Shown here in pieces: positions 45,909-54,988 of a stretch of 64,000 bases of DNA (the stretch's first letter is position 1; every line of letters begins with the position of its first letter). The notes beneath the pieces are model-generated. The model was not told where the DNA came from, searched no databases, and worked only from the letters and a program-made list of their open reading frames with translations. The DNA lies in NCBI GenBank assembly GCA_027490955.1, contig JAIXXB010000004.1, positions 124,001 to 188,000 of the forward strand. The letters run 5' to 3'. The translations under genes and the position numbers were made by a program. The DNA comes from Rhodobacter sp. (GTDB taxonomy: Bacteria; Pseudomonadota; Alphaproteobacteria; Rhodobacterales; Rhodobacteraceae).

Positions 45909-47084
45909 ATGACAGCCAGTGAGACGATGATTTTTGTGTTTTTGATGGTGATGGCGCTGCCCTTTGCCATTTGGCGCGTTTTGGGTGGGCGGCAGACGCT
46001 GCCCTTGGTTGTGGTGCAGATTCTGTGCGGTATCGCGCTGGGGCCAGCGATTTTAGGCCAAATCGCGCCAGATTTTCATGCAGCGATCTTTTCGCCCGAT
46101 ATTATCAAAGGTTTGAACGCGGTCGCCCTGCTGGCAGTGATGATTTTCGTTTTCTTCGCGGGGATCGAGTTGGATCTGCGCGCCGCGTGGGATGAGCGGC
46201 GAGATACGGGTATCACAGCGGGGCTTGCTTTGATTGTGCCATTTGCGGCGGGTGCGCTGGCAGGGTTGGTTTTATTTCAATGGCAAGGCTGGCTTGGCCC
46301 AAATGCGGCGCTGTGGCAGGGCGCATTGGGCCTTGGAATGGCTAGTGCCGTCACCGCCCTGCCGATTTTGGTGCTGTTTTTGAAACAGCTTGGCCTTATG
46401 CAACAGGCGTTGGGCCAGCGGGTTTTGCGCTATGCCAGCCTTGACGATATCGCCATTTGGGCGGTGTTGGCGCTGATTTTGTTGGATTTTCAGCGGCTTG
46501 GGCGGCAGGCTGTCTTCGCGATGTTCTTTATTGGCGCGGCCTATGCGATGCGCAAACTTATGCCGCGCCTTGCGCAGGGGCATCGCTGGCCGATCGCGCT
46601 GATCTGGATGCTGGCCTGCGCGCTGGTGACAGATTGGGCGGGGCTGCATTACATCGTTGGGGCGTTTTTGGCGGGCGCGATTCTGGATGCCGATTGGCTG
46701 GGGCATGAGGAGGTAGACCGCTATTCCACCTTTACCCTGACAGCGCTGATGCCGATTTTCTTTTTGGCAACGGGTCTGCGCACCAGTTGGGAAATGGGCG
46801 GGCCTGCCGTTTTTGGTGCGGCGGCTTTGCTGTTGGTGGCGGCTGTCGGGGGAAAATTGCTGGGGGTCGCGATTGCGGGGCGGATTTTGCATTGGCCAAA
46901 GGGTGACGCATGGGGCATTGGCTGGCTTTTGCAAACCAAGGCCTTGATTATGATCATCTTTTCCAATGTCTTATTGGATAAAGGTCTGATTTCAGGCGGC
47001 ACATTCACCGCATTGTTACTGATGGCCGTGGCCAGCACTGTTTTGACAATGCCCATCGTCACGCGCTGGCTAGCGGCGCGATAG
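45909..47084 (+). CDS. CPA2-type cation:proton antiporter
   Basis: 391 residues with about twelve hydrophobic segments of the Na+/H+ exchanger/KefB fold. Motifs: QILCGIALGPAILGQ in helix 2, FFAGIELDL in helix 4 and SAVTALPILVLFL with LRYASLDDIAIW, the latter holding the Asp-Asp ion site. There is no C-terminal TrkA-N domain. It exchanges Na+ or K+ for protons; the ion cannot be read from sequence. It overlaps the Smr gene on the opposite strand by 15 bases. No clear ribosome-binding site precedes the ATG. Confidence 0.87.
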   Translation: MTASETMIFVFLMVMALPFAIWRVLGGRQTLPLVVVQILCGIALGPAILGQIAPDFHAAIFSPDIIKGLNAVALLAVMIFVFFAGIELDLRAAWDERRDTGITAGLALIVPFAAGALAGLVLFQWQGWLGPNAALWQGALGLGMASAVTALPILVLFLKQLGLMQQALGQRVLRYASLDDIAIWAVLALILLDFQRLGRQAVFAMFFIGAAYAMRKLMPRLAQGHRWPIALIWMLACALVTDWAGLHYIVGAFLAGAILDADWLGHEEVDRYSTFTLTALMPIFFLATGLRTSWEMGGPAVFGAAALLLVAAVGGKLLGVAIAGRILHWPKGDAWGIGWLLQTKALIMIIFSNVLLDKGLISGGTFTALLLMAVASTVLTMPIVTRWLAAR

Positions 47085-47678
47085 ATAAACATACAGCGCG
47101 CCGCCGCCGCCATGGGTGGCATGGGCCTCTGTCACTTGCAAGATCAGCGGGGCAAGCGGCGCTTGGTGCAGCCAATGCGGCACTTGCACACGCAGCACGC
47201 CCGTGCGCTGCGGAATTGGGCCTTGATCGGCGCGCAGCCTGCCGCCCTTGCCCGTAATCACCAAAACAAGCCGCATTCCCGCCCCATGCGCGCGCAAGAT
47301 AAAGCTGATGAGCGCGGGTTGCGCCTGATCCAGCGTCATGCCGTGCAAATCAATGCGCGCTTCGGGCAGTAACTTGCCCCGCGTCATCTTGCCATGGGTT
47401 TTTGCATCCATGCGCAGGGGGGCATTGGCCAGATTTTGCCCAATACTGGGGGCAAATTGCGCCGAGGATGACATTTTCGCCGCTGCGCCCAGTTTGATAC
47501 CGCGCAGGCGGGATGTATCGGCCATGGGCGGTTTCGGCGCGCTGGGTTTTGGCGGTTCGTCCTGTTGGGGTTCAAGTCGCGCAAGATTGGCCCTTTGCGC
47601 ATGCAGAGGCTTTGCCGTGCGCGCCACATTGCGCCAAAGCTCTTGTTCTTCGGGATGCAAAATGCGTTTGCGGGGCAT
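47070..47678 (-). CDS. Smr-domain protein
   Basis: 202 residues. A disordered, basic and proline-rich N-terminal half (to about residue 105) precedes a Smr domain: IDLHGMTLDQAQPAL, LVITGKGG and HGGGGALYVYL. Smr domains cleave or nick nucleic acid; small Smr proteins in Alphaproteobacteria are poorly studied, and recent work ties some to ribosome rescue. It is the third gene of tim44-mltA-smr, 3 bases after mltA. Confidence 0.9.
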   Translation of the reverse strand: MPRKRILHPEEQELWRNVARTAKPLHAQRANLARLEPQQDEPPKPSAPKPPMADTSRLRGIKLGAAAKMSSSAQFAPSIGQNLANAPLRMDAKTHGKMTRGKLLPEARIDLHGMTLDQAQPALISFILRAHGAGMRLVLVITGKGGRLRADQGPIPQRTGVLRVQVPHWLHQAPLAPLILQVTEAHATHGGGGALYVYLSRR

Positions 47679-47681
47679 GGC

Positions 47682-48695
47682 CTAGCTGCCGCTATCTGGG
47701 GGCAGATAGTCGTTGGGCAAAAGCTGCACCATGCGCCCAGAATCGCGAATCACCCCCGCCGCATCCCCCGCCTTTGGCCCTGTGCCAAAAAAGATATCAG
47801 CGCGCTGCGCCCCTTTGATCGCGCCGCCCGTATCTTGGGCAATCATCAGGCGCCTCAAGGGACTTGCGCCCGATTTTTCCAGCCACACAGGCGCGCCCAG
47901 TGGCACAAAGCTTGGATCAACCGCGATAGACCGCATGGCCGTGATAGGGAGGTTCATCGCGCCAATCGGGCCATCCTGAGGGCTTAGGTCTGTGATTTCA
48001 CGAAAGAAAACATAAGATGGGTTGGCGTTCAGCAAGGCCTTTCCAACAACTGGATTGCGCTGCACATAGGCGCGAATCGATTGTGCTGAAAGTTCGTTTT
48101 CCGCCAGCGCCCCGCGCCGCACCAATTCTGCCCCGATCGAGGCATATTCATGCCCGTTGCGCCCCGCGTAACCCACGCGCATCACCTTACCATTGGGCAG
48201 GGTAATGCGGCCAGACCCCTGTATTTGAAGGAAAAACACATCAACGGGGTCTTCCAGCCAAGCCAGTTCCAACCCCCTGCCCCGCAATGCGCCAGCCTCG
48301 ATTCGCGCGCGGGTCAAAAACTGCTGGCCATCCACCAATTCCTTGGGCCGCGCATAAATTGGATATGCAAAGCGATCTGTTTTGGTTTTCGAGCCTTTCA
48401 ATTCTGGTTCGAAATAGCCCGTGAACAGGGCGGGTGGCTGGCCCACCAGCGTGGGGCGAAACAGCATTTCAAAAAACGCGCGGGCCGATGCGGGGCTTTG
48501 CCCAGCGGTTGCGGCCAATTTGCAAATCGGGGCCCAAATCGGCCCATCCAAACGCGCGCAACTGTTCTGAAACACTTTCAGTGCGGCAAGATGATCATCC
48601 GCCTCCCACCCAGCCAAAGCGGAAAAGGGCAGGTTTTGCGCCTGCGCGGGCAGCCCTGCCGTCATTATCCAAACAGCCAAAAGGGCAGCACGCAT
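47682..48695 (-). CDS. mltA: Membrane-bound lytic transglycosylase A
   Basis: 337 residues from the ATG at 48695: signal peptide (MRAALLAVWIMTAGLPAQA), the MltA barrel with FTGYFEPELKGS, PIYARP, DPVDVFFLQIQGSGRI (key VFFLQIQGSGR) and the 3D domain ending LMIAQDTGGAIKGAQRAD (key AQDTGGAIKG, catalytic Asp). It cleaves peptidoglycan glycan strands to anhydro-MurNAc products, which the AmgK/MurU pathway elsewhere in this window could recycle. No lipobox Cys is seen near the cleavage site. Confidence 0.95.
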   Translation of the reverse strand: MRAALLAVWIMTAGLPAQAQNLPFSALAGWEADDHLAALKVFQNSCARLDGPIWAPICKLAATAGQSPASARAFFEMLFRPTLVGQPPALFTGYFEPELKGSKTKTDRFAYPIYARPKELVDGQQFLTRARIEAGALRGRGLELAWLEDPVDVFFLQIQGSGRITLPNGKVMRVGYAGRNGHEYASIGAELVRRGALAENELSAQSIRAYVQRNPVVGKALLNANPSYVFFREITDLSPQDGPIGAMNLPITAMRSIAVDPSFVPLGAPVWLEKSGASPLRRLMIAQDTGGAIKGAQRADIFFGTGPKAGDAAGVIRDSGRMVQLLPNDYLPPDSGS

Positions 48696-48705
48696 TCCTC
48701 TCCTT

Positions 48706-49365
48706 TCAGTCGCTGGTGGCGACCAATTGCCAATTCGGGTCCTTGCTACCCAAGACGCGGGCAAAACTCCAGACGTCGCGTTGGCGTTTCACCTCGTCTG
48801 GCGATCCCGAAATCACGGCCCCGCTTGCGTCTTTGGTCACGGCGGTCAATTCGCCAACAAACCGCACTGTCACCTCGGCGGTTTTGCTGGTGGCGTCATA
48901 TTCTGCATCATGCAGGGCAATTTCGCGCAGACCAACAAATTCGGCTTTGGTCACCAGACCTTGTGCATTGCGCTGATCGATGGCGGCCTGAAAACTTTCA
49001 GCCACTTCATCTGACAAAAACGCCCGCACATTCGAAATATCGCCCCGTTCATAGGCCATCAGAATCATCTCATAGGCGCCGCGCGCGCCGCGCAGGAATT
49101 CTGCCACTGTAAATTCCCGTTCCATCGATTTGATTTGGCTTAGCGCGCGGGCCGAGGCCGAACCTTCGGGTGCGTGATCGGTGATATCTTGGTCAACACC
49201 GCCTTCGATCACCTCGAATTTCGATTGCCGCGCTGTTGGTGCGGGCTGCATGGGGATGGGCGGCTTTTCAAAGCCCTCACGCGTGCCCAAAACTGAACGC
49301 AGCTTGATAATTAAGAAAACTGCCACAGCGGCCAGAACGATGATTTGGAGCATTGAATTACCCAT
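48706..49365 (-). CDS. Tim44/TimA domain inner-membrane protein
   Basis: 219 residues with one N-terminal helix (MLQIIVLAAVAVFLIIKL), a Pro-rich linker (30-50) and a Tim44-like domain (about 80-215) containing FLRGARGAYEMILMAYERGD. In mitochondria Tim44 tethers the import motor; in Alphaproteobacteria TimA may act in membrane protein or envelope biogenesis. The ATG at 49365 has GAGG 5 bases upstream. It starts a three-gene minus-strand operon and is divergent from secB. An FxsA-like gene usually found nearby is absent. Confidence 0.9.
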   Translation of the reverse strand: MGNSMLQIIVLAAVAVFLIIKLRSVLGTREGFEKPPIPMQPAPTARQSKFEVIEGGVDQDITDHAPEGSASARALSQIKSMEREFTVAEFLRGARGAYEMILMAYERGDISNVRAFLSDEVAESFQAAIDQRNAQGLVTKAEFVGLREIALHDAEYDATSKTAEVTVRFVGELTAVTKDASGAVISGSPDEVKRQRDVWSFARVLGSKDPNWQLVATSD

Positions 49366-49482
49366 ATGTGCCTCGGCCTAAGAAAACCTTTGCTGTATGT
49401 AGGCAGGCCACCTGCCCAAGTCCAGTTGCTGCGGCTAAATTGTACCGCAAATACCCCTGCACGCATTGAGATATAGCATTTT

Positions 49483-49496
49483 CCCTGATAACAGGG
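49483..49496. promoter_or_regulatory. Inverted repeat in the tim44-secB intergenic region
   Basis: CCCTG-ATAA-CAGGG is centred about 33 bases before the secB start codon, downstream of an AT-rich ATATAGCATTTT stretch. It could be an operator or a leader hairpin; nothing identifies a regulator. Confidence 0.25.
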
Positions 49497-49522
49497 GCAA
49501 AATTCACAGAGGAGAGGCTGAC

Positions 49523-50002
49523 ATGGCCGAGGAAACCACCGCAGCGCCGCAAATCAAAATGTCCGTGCTGGCGCAGTATATTCGCGAGATGTCCTTTGAA
49601 AATGCTGTTGCCATGAAGGGCTTGAATTCAACCGAAGTGCAGCCCGATGTGCAAGTATCCGTCAGCATCGATGGGCGCAAACGCACTGCGGAAAACCAAT
49701 ATGACGTGGTGACAAAGTTCAAAATCGTATCCAAAAATAAGGCCAGCGGTGATCCGATGTTCGTGTTGGAACTGGATTACGGCGGTGTTTTCCACATTGA
49801 GGGCGTGCCGCAAGATCAGATGCATCCGTTTTTGCTGATTGAATGCCCGCGCATGTTGTTCCCCTTTGTGCGGCGGATCGTGTCAGATGCCACCCGTGAT
49901 GGCGGATTCCCACCTTTGAATCTGGATACTGTGGATTTCTTAGCGCTGTATCGGGCCGAGCTGGCCCGCCGTTCGGCAGCACAACCCAGCGGAACCGCTT
50001 AG
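49523..50002 (+). CDS. secB: Protein-export chaperone SecB
   Basis: 159 residues from the ATG at 49523 (GAGGAGAGG upstream): MSVLAQYIREMSFENA, LELDYGGVFHI, LIECPRMLFPFVRRIVSDATRDGGFPP (key CPRMLFPFVRRI) and LDTVDFLALY are all SecB signatures. It keeps precursors export-competent and passes them to SecA. Its TAG stop overlaps the TAA of dnaQ on the other strand. Confidence 0.97.
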   Translation: MAEETTAAPQIKMSVLAQYIREMSFENAVAMKGLNSTEVQPDVQVSVSIDGRKRTAENQYDVVTKFKIVSKNKASGDPMFVLELDYGGVFHIEGVPQDQMHPFLLIECPRMLFPFVRRIVSDATRDGGFPPLNLDTVDFLALYRAELARRSAAQPSGTA

Positions 50003-50694
50003 GATTTCATGCGCTGCGCCCAAATCGCAGAATCGCCCAGTTTTGCGATAAACTCGGCATGGGCGCGCGCCTCGTCTTCGGTAAGGCGCGGGGCCAAGGG
50101 CGCGGGACGCGGCCCGATTTTGCGGCTGGGGGCCTGAACGGGCCCTGCCGCCACGCTTTGCGCCGATAGCGTGAGGTCGGGTTGCCGTCCACCCACCAAT
50201 TCTAGGTAAACTTCGGCCAAAATCTCGCTATCCAGCAGTGCGCCGTGTTTGGTGCGGGCCGAATTATCCACCCCAAACCTGCGGCACAGCGCGTCGAGCG
50301 AGTTTTGCGCACCCGGATACTTCACGCGGGCAATGGCCAGCGTGTCGATGGCGCGGGCCATGGGAATGGGTGCATGGCCTGCTTGGTGCAATTCATGGTT
50401 GATGAATTTCATATCAAAACTGGCATTGTGAATGACCAGCGGGCTATCGCCGATAAAGGCCAAAAACCCCTCTGCGATGTCTTTGAACACAGGTTTGTCT
50501 GACAAAAACTCGCGGCTAAGGCCATGCACCTGAAAGGCCCCTTCGGGCATATCGCGTTGCGGGTCGATATATTGATGATAGACCTTGCCCGTGGGCAGAT
50601 GGTTCAGCAATTCGACCGCGCCGATTTCGACCAGCCTGTCGCCTGCCTCGGGATCAAAACCTGTGGTTTCGGTATCTAGCACAATCTCACGCAT
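49999..50694 (-). CDS. dnaQ: DNA polymerase III epsilon (proofreading) subunit
   Basis: 231 residues. The DnaQ exonuclease sites are DTETTGFDP (ExoI), NASFDMKFINHEL (ExoII) and HGALLDSEILAEVYLELVGG (ExoIII; His and Asp present). The C-terminal tail binds the alpha subunit. It overlaps coaE by 8 bases. The order maf-aroE-coaE-dnaQ beside oriC is the common alphaproteobacterial one. Confidence 0.96.
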   Translation of the reverse strand: MREIVLDTETTGFDPEAGDRLVEIGAVELLNHLPTGKVYHQYIDPQRDMPEGAFQVHGLSREFLSDKPVFKDIAEGFLAFIGDSPLVIHNASFDMKFINHELHQAGHAPIPMARAIDTLAIARVKYPGAQNSLDALCRRFGVDNSARTKHGALLDSEILAEVYLELVGGRQPDLTLSAQSVAAGPVQAPSRKIGPRPAPLAPRLTEDEARAHAEFIAKLGDSAIWAQRMKS

Positions 50695-51286
50695 GTATTG
50701 CCCCTTGGGTTAGGCTGCGGATTTCCGCCAGTATACGCCCGATTTCGCCCGTAACATGGGGCACGGACTGTGTTTCGACCACCCATGTCGCGCGCGCGCG
50801 TTTTTCGGCATCGGGCATTTGTTTGGACAGAATCATGTCAAATTCTGCCTCGGACAGGCCGCGTGCCAAGACGCGGCGGCGCTGCTCTTGCGGTGTGGTG
50901 GTGACAACAATCACCCCATCGCACAGCTGATCTGCACCAATTTCAAACAGCAAGGGGATATCCAACGCGATAATCGCCTCTTGAGTTTTGGCGATGAAAT
51001 CTGCGCGGTCGGCCGCGACCAGCGGATGCACAATATCTTGGATGTGTTGCAAAAGATCGGGGTTTGCCGCAATGGCCGCGCGCAGTTTTGATCTGTCTAG
51101 GCCACCATCCGCCAAAGCTTGGGGGCATAGCGCGGCAATGGGCGCCACGGCCGCCCCGCCTGCGCTGTACAATCGATGCACCGCGCCGTCGGCATCCCAA
51201 ACTGGCACGCCGAATTGGCCTAAAATCGCCGCTGTGGTCGATTTGCCCATGCCAATACTGCCCGTTAGGCCCAAACGATAGCTCAT
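50687..51286 (-). CDS. coaE: Dephospho-CoA kinase
   Basis: 199 residues with GLTGSIGMGKSTTA at the P-loop, VWDADGAVHRLY, and ALDIPLLFEIG. It carries out the last step of coenzyme A synthesis, phosphorylating the 3'-hydroxyl of dephospho-CoA. It overlaps aroE by 4 bases and dnaQ by 8. Confidence 0.96.
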   Translation of the reverse strand: MSYRLGLTGSIGMGKSTTAAILGQFGVPVWDADGAVHRLYSAGGAAVAPIAALCPQALADGGLDRSKLRAAIAANPDLLQHIQDIVHPLVAADRADFIAKTQEAIIALDIPLLFEIGADQLCDGVIVVTTTPQEQRRRVLARGLSEAEFDMILSKQMPDAEKRARATWVVETQSVPHVTGEIGRILAEIRSLTQGAIHA

Positions 51287-52113
51287 TGGCCCAGCACCAC
51301 GCGGCGGGTTTCTTCTGTAACGTCAGGCATTTGGCCGAACCAGCGCGCAAATCCTGGTGCGGCTTGGTGCAGCAGCATGCCCAGACCATCGACTGTTTGG
51401 CATCCCTGCGCGCGGGCCGCCTGCAGAAAAGGCGTATCAAGTGGGGTATAGACGATGTCTGTGGCCAGCGCCGTGCTGGGCAGGCCTTTCAGCGAAAAGG
51501 GAAATGGGTCTTTTCCTGCCATACCCAAAGCGGTTGTATTCACCAAAGTCGCGGCCAAAGGCAAAAGACTTTCGGTTTTTTCCCAAGGCTGGGCCTGCAC
51601 CTTTGGGCCAAACTCGGCGGCAAGGGCGTGGGCGCGGTCTGCGGTGCGGTTGGTCAGCAAGATTTGCGGCGCGCCAGCATCCAGCAGCGCGACCAGAATC
51701 GCCCGCGCCGCACCGCCTGCCCCAATCACCACAACAGGGCCAGACTCGGCGCGCCACTGTGGCGCATTTTGGCGAAGGTTCTCGATAAACCCGATGCCAT
51801 CTGTGTTATCGGCGTGAATCTCGCCGTTTTTGAACAAGAGCGTATTGGCCGCCCCGATGCGACGCGCTGTATCTGTGACATGATGGGCAAGGTTTAGCGC
51901 CGCCTCTTTATGCGGGATGGTCACATTGCAGCCCACAAATCCCATATTCGGCATAGATTTCAATACGTTGCTTAGGTTTTCTGGCGATACATGCAGCGGC
52001 ACATAATGGCCCTGTATCCCATATTTCGCCAACCAATGCCCGTGCAATCGCGGTGATTTGCTATGCGCAATGGGAAAGCCGATAACCCCCGCCAATGGGA
52101 TGGTGGTGTTCAT
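51283..52113 (-). CDS. aroE: Shikimate dehydrogenase
   Basis: 276 residues: GVIGFPIAHSKSPRLHG (shikimate site; Ser and Lys/Ser motif), GCNVTIPHKEAAL (catalytic Lys), NTDGIGF and GAGGAARAIL (NADP loop). It reduces 3-dehydroshikimate to shikimate. With aroC elsewhere, this is the second shikimate-pathway gene of the window. It overlaps maf and coaE by 4 bases each. Confidence 0.96.
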   Translation of the reverse strand: MNTTIPLAGVIGFPIAHSKSPRLHGHWLAKYGIQGHYVPLHVSPENLSNVLKSMPNMGFVGCNVTIPHKEAALNLAHHVTDTARRIGAANTLLFKNGEIHADNTDGIGFIENLRQNAPQWRAESGPVVVIGAGGAARAILVALLDAGAPQILLTNRTADRAHALAAEFGPKVQAQPWEKTESLLPLAATLVNTTALGMAGKDPFPFSLKGLPSTALATDIVYTPLDTPFLQAARAQGCQTVDGLGMLLHQAAPGFARWFGQMPDVTEETRRVVLGQ

Positions 52114-52703
52114 GATGCGATAATCCCCCGCAGGGCAAGATAGTTGAGCAGTGGCAACAAGGGCAGCCCCTGAATGGTGAAAACATCCCCATCGATTTGC
52201 GAAAACAACTGAATGCCGCGTTCTTCGATCTTATAGCAGCCCACCGAATGGCGAATCGACTCCCATGCCGTTGCAACATAGCTTGCCAAAGCCTGATCTG
52301 ACATAGCGCGCATCGTCAGGCGGGCATGGCCAATATGCCGCCACAGCGGTTGCCCGTTTTGATAGATGACGATGGCGGAATACAGATGATGGGTTTGGCC
52401 GCGCAGGGCGTGCAATTGTGATATGGCATGGTCGGGCGTTTCGGGCTTTGTGAAAATCACATCGCCCAAGGCGAGGATCTGATCGCAGCCCAAAACCAGC
52501 GCTTGGGCGTTTTTGTCTGATATTTTCAGCGCCTTCGCCTCGGCCAGACTGTCGGCAATATCGCGCGGGCTTGCCCCATCGGCCTGCATCGCATCGCGGA
52601 TTGCCTCTTCGTCAACGCGGGGTGCGGCTGTAACAAAGTCTAAACCCGCCCGCGCCAAAATTTGCGCGCGGATCTGCGAGGTCGAGGCAAGGATGATGGT
52701 CAT
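52110..52703 (-). CDS. maf: Maf-family nucleotide pyrophosphatase
   Basis: 197 residues from the ATG at 52703: ILASTSQIRAQILARAG (Maf signature), RVDEEAI, LGCDQILALG and a central SAIVIYQNG. Maf proteins hydrolyse non-canonical or canonical nucleoside triphosphates and may act as house-cleaning enzymes. The open frame runs a further 225 bases upstream into the candidate oriC but lacks family similarity there. It is the first gene of the minus-strand operon to the left of oriC. Confidence 0.94.
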   Translation of the reverse strand: MTIILASTSQIRAQILARAGLDFVTAAPRVDEEAIRDAMQADGASPRDIADSLAEAKALKISDKNAQALVLGCDQILALGDVIFTKPETPDHAISQLHALRGQTHHLYSAIVIYQNGQPLWRHIGHARLTMRAMSDQALASYVATAWESIRHSVGCYKIEERGIQLFSQIDGDVFTIQGLPLLPLLNYLALRGIIAS

Positions 52704-53114
52704 AACAATCCTATGATAAACCTGTGGACAGTCTTGCTTTGTTCGCGCGCACGACCTGCGCCAGTTTTGCCCGCTTTTGCCAGTGCTGTCGAGACGGGCG
52801 ATTATCGCGGCGATTCGCTGGAAGTTGTGGTGATTCGTCCACATGGGGATAGCGGTTGCAGGCGGCAGGGGAAAACTGCCCAGCCCTTCTGCGGTGCAGC
52901 AATCCACCCACAGTCTGGGCAGGGTCAAGGGTGCTGTTTTAGCAGGTTAAATCGCGCCAGAGCAGCACTGAGGCCCATCTGTCCAAACTTTATCCCCAAA
53001 ACTATGCTTGGGGAGAAACGTCTGGGTAACTTCCCCCATTCTGTTATCCCCTGCCCCTACAACATCATCTTCCTTTTTCAATTTCTTTCTTTAAGAAGAA
53101 GACAGGGGGCCGAT
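52704..53114. other. oriC: Candidate chromosomal replication origin (oriC)
   Basis: A 411-base gap without a credible gene, the longest in the window, at the point where transcription diverges (maf leftward, hemJ rightward). DnaA-box-like 9-mers are TGTGGACAG (52723-52731), TCGTCCACA (52835-52843), TTATCCCCA (52990-52998) and TTATCCCCT (53044-53052), each one or two bases from TTATCCACA. Two GANTC methylation sites lie at 52812-52816 and 52832-52836. Next to hemJ an AT-/pyrimidine-rich stretch (53061-53105) could be the unwinding element. The flanks match the Caulobacter origin region (maf-aroE-coaE-dnaQ-secB on one side, rho-mnmE-mnmG-rsmG-parAB on the other), although the gene beside it differs. 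No TTAA-N7-TTAA CtrA box is seen. Confidence 0.65.
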
Positions 53115-53558
53115 ATGACATTGAGCGACTGGTATTTCACTGTGAAGGCGCTGCATGTGATCTCTGTCATCGCATGGATGGCAGGGCTGTTCTATTTGCC
53201 GCGATTGTATGTGTATCACGTTGAACAGGCGCAAAAGGGGCCTGCTTTGACCGATACTTTGGTGGTGATGGAACGCCGCCTCTTGAAGGCAATTATGAAC
53301 CCCGCCATGATCGCAACATGGGTTTTTGGCCTGATGCTGGTCTTGATGCCCGGCGTTGTGGATTGGACGGCGATCTGGGCTTGGGCCAAGGCGGCTTCGG
53401 TTATTGGCATGACAGTGTTCCACATGTGGCTGGGCGCGCGGCGCAAAGACTTGGCGGCGGGGAATAACACCGTGTCAGGCCGCACCTACCGCCTGATGAA
53501 CGAAGTGCCCACTGTTTTGATGATTGTCATCGTTTTTGCGGTGATCGTAAAGTTCTAA
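53115..53558 (+). CDS. hemJ: HemJ protoporphyrinogen IX oxidase
   Basis: 147 residues with four hydrophobic helices from the ATG at 53115. It begins MTLSDWYFTVKALHVISVIA, with the essential His14 of helix 1, then WMAGLFYLPRLYVYHVE and the conserved Arg/Lys-rich LKAIMNPAM region. HemJ oxidises protoporphyrinogen IX in haem (and bacteriochlorophyll) synthesis. It replaces hemE at the site next to oriC in Caulobacter. Any longer N-terminal frame would extend into the oriC candidate. Confidence 0.93.
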   Translation: MTLSDWYFTVKALHVISVIAWMAGLFYLPRLYVYHVEQAQKGPALTDTLVVMERRLLKAIMNPAMIATWVFGLMLVLMPGVVDWTAIWAWAKAASVIGMTVFHMWLGARRKDLAAGNNTVSGRTYRLMNEVPTVLMIVIVFAVIVKF

Positions 53559-53582
53559 GCGCCGCGATTTTTAGCAGAAAAC

Positions 53583-53611
53583 TTGACAGGTGCTGCGTCG
53601 GCGCTTAGTGC
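53583..53611 (+). promoter_or_regulatory. Candidate promoter of rho
   Basis: TTGACA (53583-53588), a 17-base spacer and TAGTGC (53606-53611) lie about 87 bases before the rho start codon. The -35 is a perfect match; the -10 is weak. The leader may carry autoregulatory sequence. Confidence 0.35.
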
Positions 53612-53697
53612 ACAGATAGCGCGGCCATTCGGCCATCCCGCTTTTCGTATTCATCCTTGATTTTGCCTGCTGCGCCCTTGGCGCAAGGAGACGCGCC

Positions 53698-54969
53698 ATG
53701 ACCAAAGAACATTTGAACCTTGCCGATCTAAAGGCCAAGACACCTGCCGAATTGCTGGCTATGGCGGAAGAATGGGAAATTGAAAACGCGCCTTCGATGC
53801 GGAAGGGCGAGATGATGTTTTCGATTCTAAAGGAGCATGCCGAAGAAGGCTGGGAAATTGGCGGTGATGGCGTTTTGGAAGTGTTGCAAGATGGGTTTGG
53901 CTTTTTGCGCAGCCCATCGGCCAACTATCTACCAGGCCCAGATGATATTTACGTCTCGCCTGATATTCTGCGGCAGTTTTCCCTGCGCACCGGCGATACG
54001 ATTGAAGGTGTGATCGCCGCGCCAAAGGAAAACGAACGTTATTTTCACATGACGAAGGTCACAAAGATCAACTTTGATGATCCAGAAAAAGCCCGTCATA
54101 AGGTGCATTTTGATAACCTGACGCCGCTGTATCCAGACGAGCGTTTGAAGATGGAGGTGGAAGACCCCACCATCAAGGATCGCTCGTCGCGGGTGATTGA
54201 TCTGGTGTCGCCCATTGGTAAGGGCCAGCGCGCCCTGATCGTGGCCCCGCCGCGCACGGGTAAAACGGTGCTTTTGCAAAATATCGCCAATTCCATCGCC
54301 GCGAATCACCCCGAGTGCTACCTGATCGTGTTGCTGATCGATGAACGTCCCGAAGAGGTGACAGATATGCAGCGTTCTGTGAAGGGCGAGGTTGTATCTT
54401 CGACCTTTGACGAACCCGCCACCCGCCACGTGGCTGTGGCCGAAATGGTGATCGAAAAGGCCAAGCGATTGGTGGAACACAAGCGCGATGTTGTGATTCT
54501 GCTGGACAGTATCACGCGCCTTGGTCGTGCTTTTAACACTGTTGTGCCATCCTCGGGTAAGGTGCTGACAGGCGGGGTGGATGCGAATGCGTTGCAGCGG
54601 CCTAAGCGCTTTTTCGGTGCAGCGCGCAATATCGAAGAGGGTGGCAGCCTGACCATCATTGCCACCGCGCTGATCGATACAGGCTCGCGTATGGACGAGG
54701 TGATCTTTGAAGAATTCAAAGGCACAGGAAACAGCGAAATCGTGTTGGATCGCAAAGTGGCCGATAAGCGGGTCTTCCCCGCAATTGATATTTTGAAATC
54801 GGGCACCCGCAAAGAAGATCTGCTGATCGATAAAGTTGATCTGCAAAAGACCTATGTGCTGCGCCGAATCTTGAACCCGATGGGCACGACCGATGCGATT
54901 GAATTCCTGCTGGGCAAGTTGAAACAAACCAAGACCAACGCCGAGTTCTTTGATTCGATGAACAGCTAG
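53698..54969 (+). CDS. rho: Transcription termination factor Rho
   Basis: 423 residues: an N-terminal helical RNA-facing domain, the RNA-binding cold-shock-like domain with DGFGFLRSP, Walker A PPRTGKT and the Q/R-loop regions [13 protein letters not shown] and [16 protein letters not shown] (key GGVDANAL). It terminates transcripts lacking hairpins; in this window most convergent gene ends lack hairpins, so Rho is a plausible agent. AAGGAG precedes the ATG by 7 bases. Confidence 0.97.
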   Translation: MTKEHLNLADLKAKTPAELLAMAEEWEIENAPSMRKGEMMFSILKEHAEEGWEIGGDGVLEVLQDGFGFLRSPSANYLPGPDDIYVSPDILRQFSLRTGDTIEGVIAAPKENERYFHMTKVTKINFDDPEKARHKVHFDNLTPLYPDERLKMEVEDPTIKDRSSRVIDLVSPIGKGQRALIVAPPRTGKTVLLQNIANSIAANHPECYLIVLLIDERPEEVTDMQRSVKGEVVSSTFDEPATRHVAVAEMVIEKAKRLVEHKRDVVILLDSITRLGRAFNTVVPSSGKVLTGGVDANALQRPKRFFGAARNIEEGGSLTIIATALIDTGSRMDEVIFEEFKGTGNSEIVLDRKVADKRVFPAIDILKSGTRKEDLLIDKVDLQKTYVLRRILNPMGTTDAIEFLLGKLKQTKTNAEFFDSMNS

Positions 54970-54988
54970 GCCACAAAAGGGGCTGCTG

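Noticed and set aside
52704-52928. N-terminal extension of maf into the non-coding gap
   Set aside because: The extra 75 residues share nothing with Maf proteins, and the ATG at 52703 begins with the family signature ILASTSQIRAQIL.
52921-53105. CtrA-type boxes in the oriC candidate
   Set aside because: Single TTAA tetramers occur (for example near 52947 and 53091) but none is paired at 7-base spacing.
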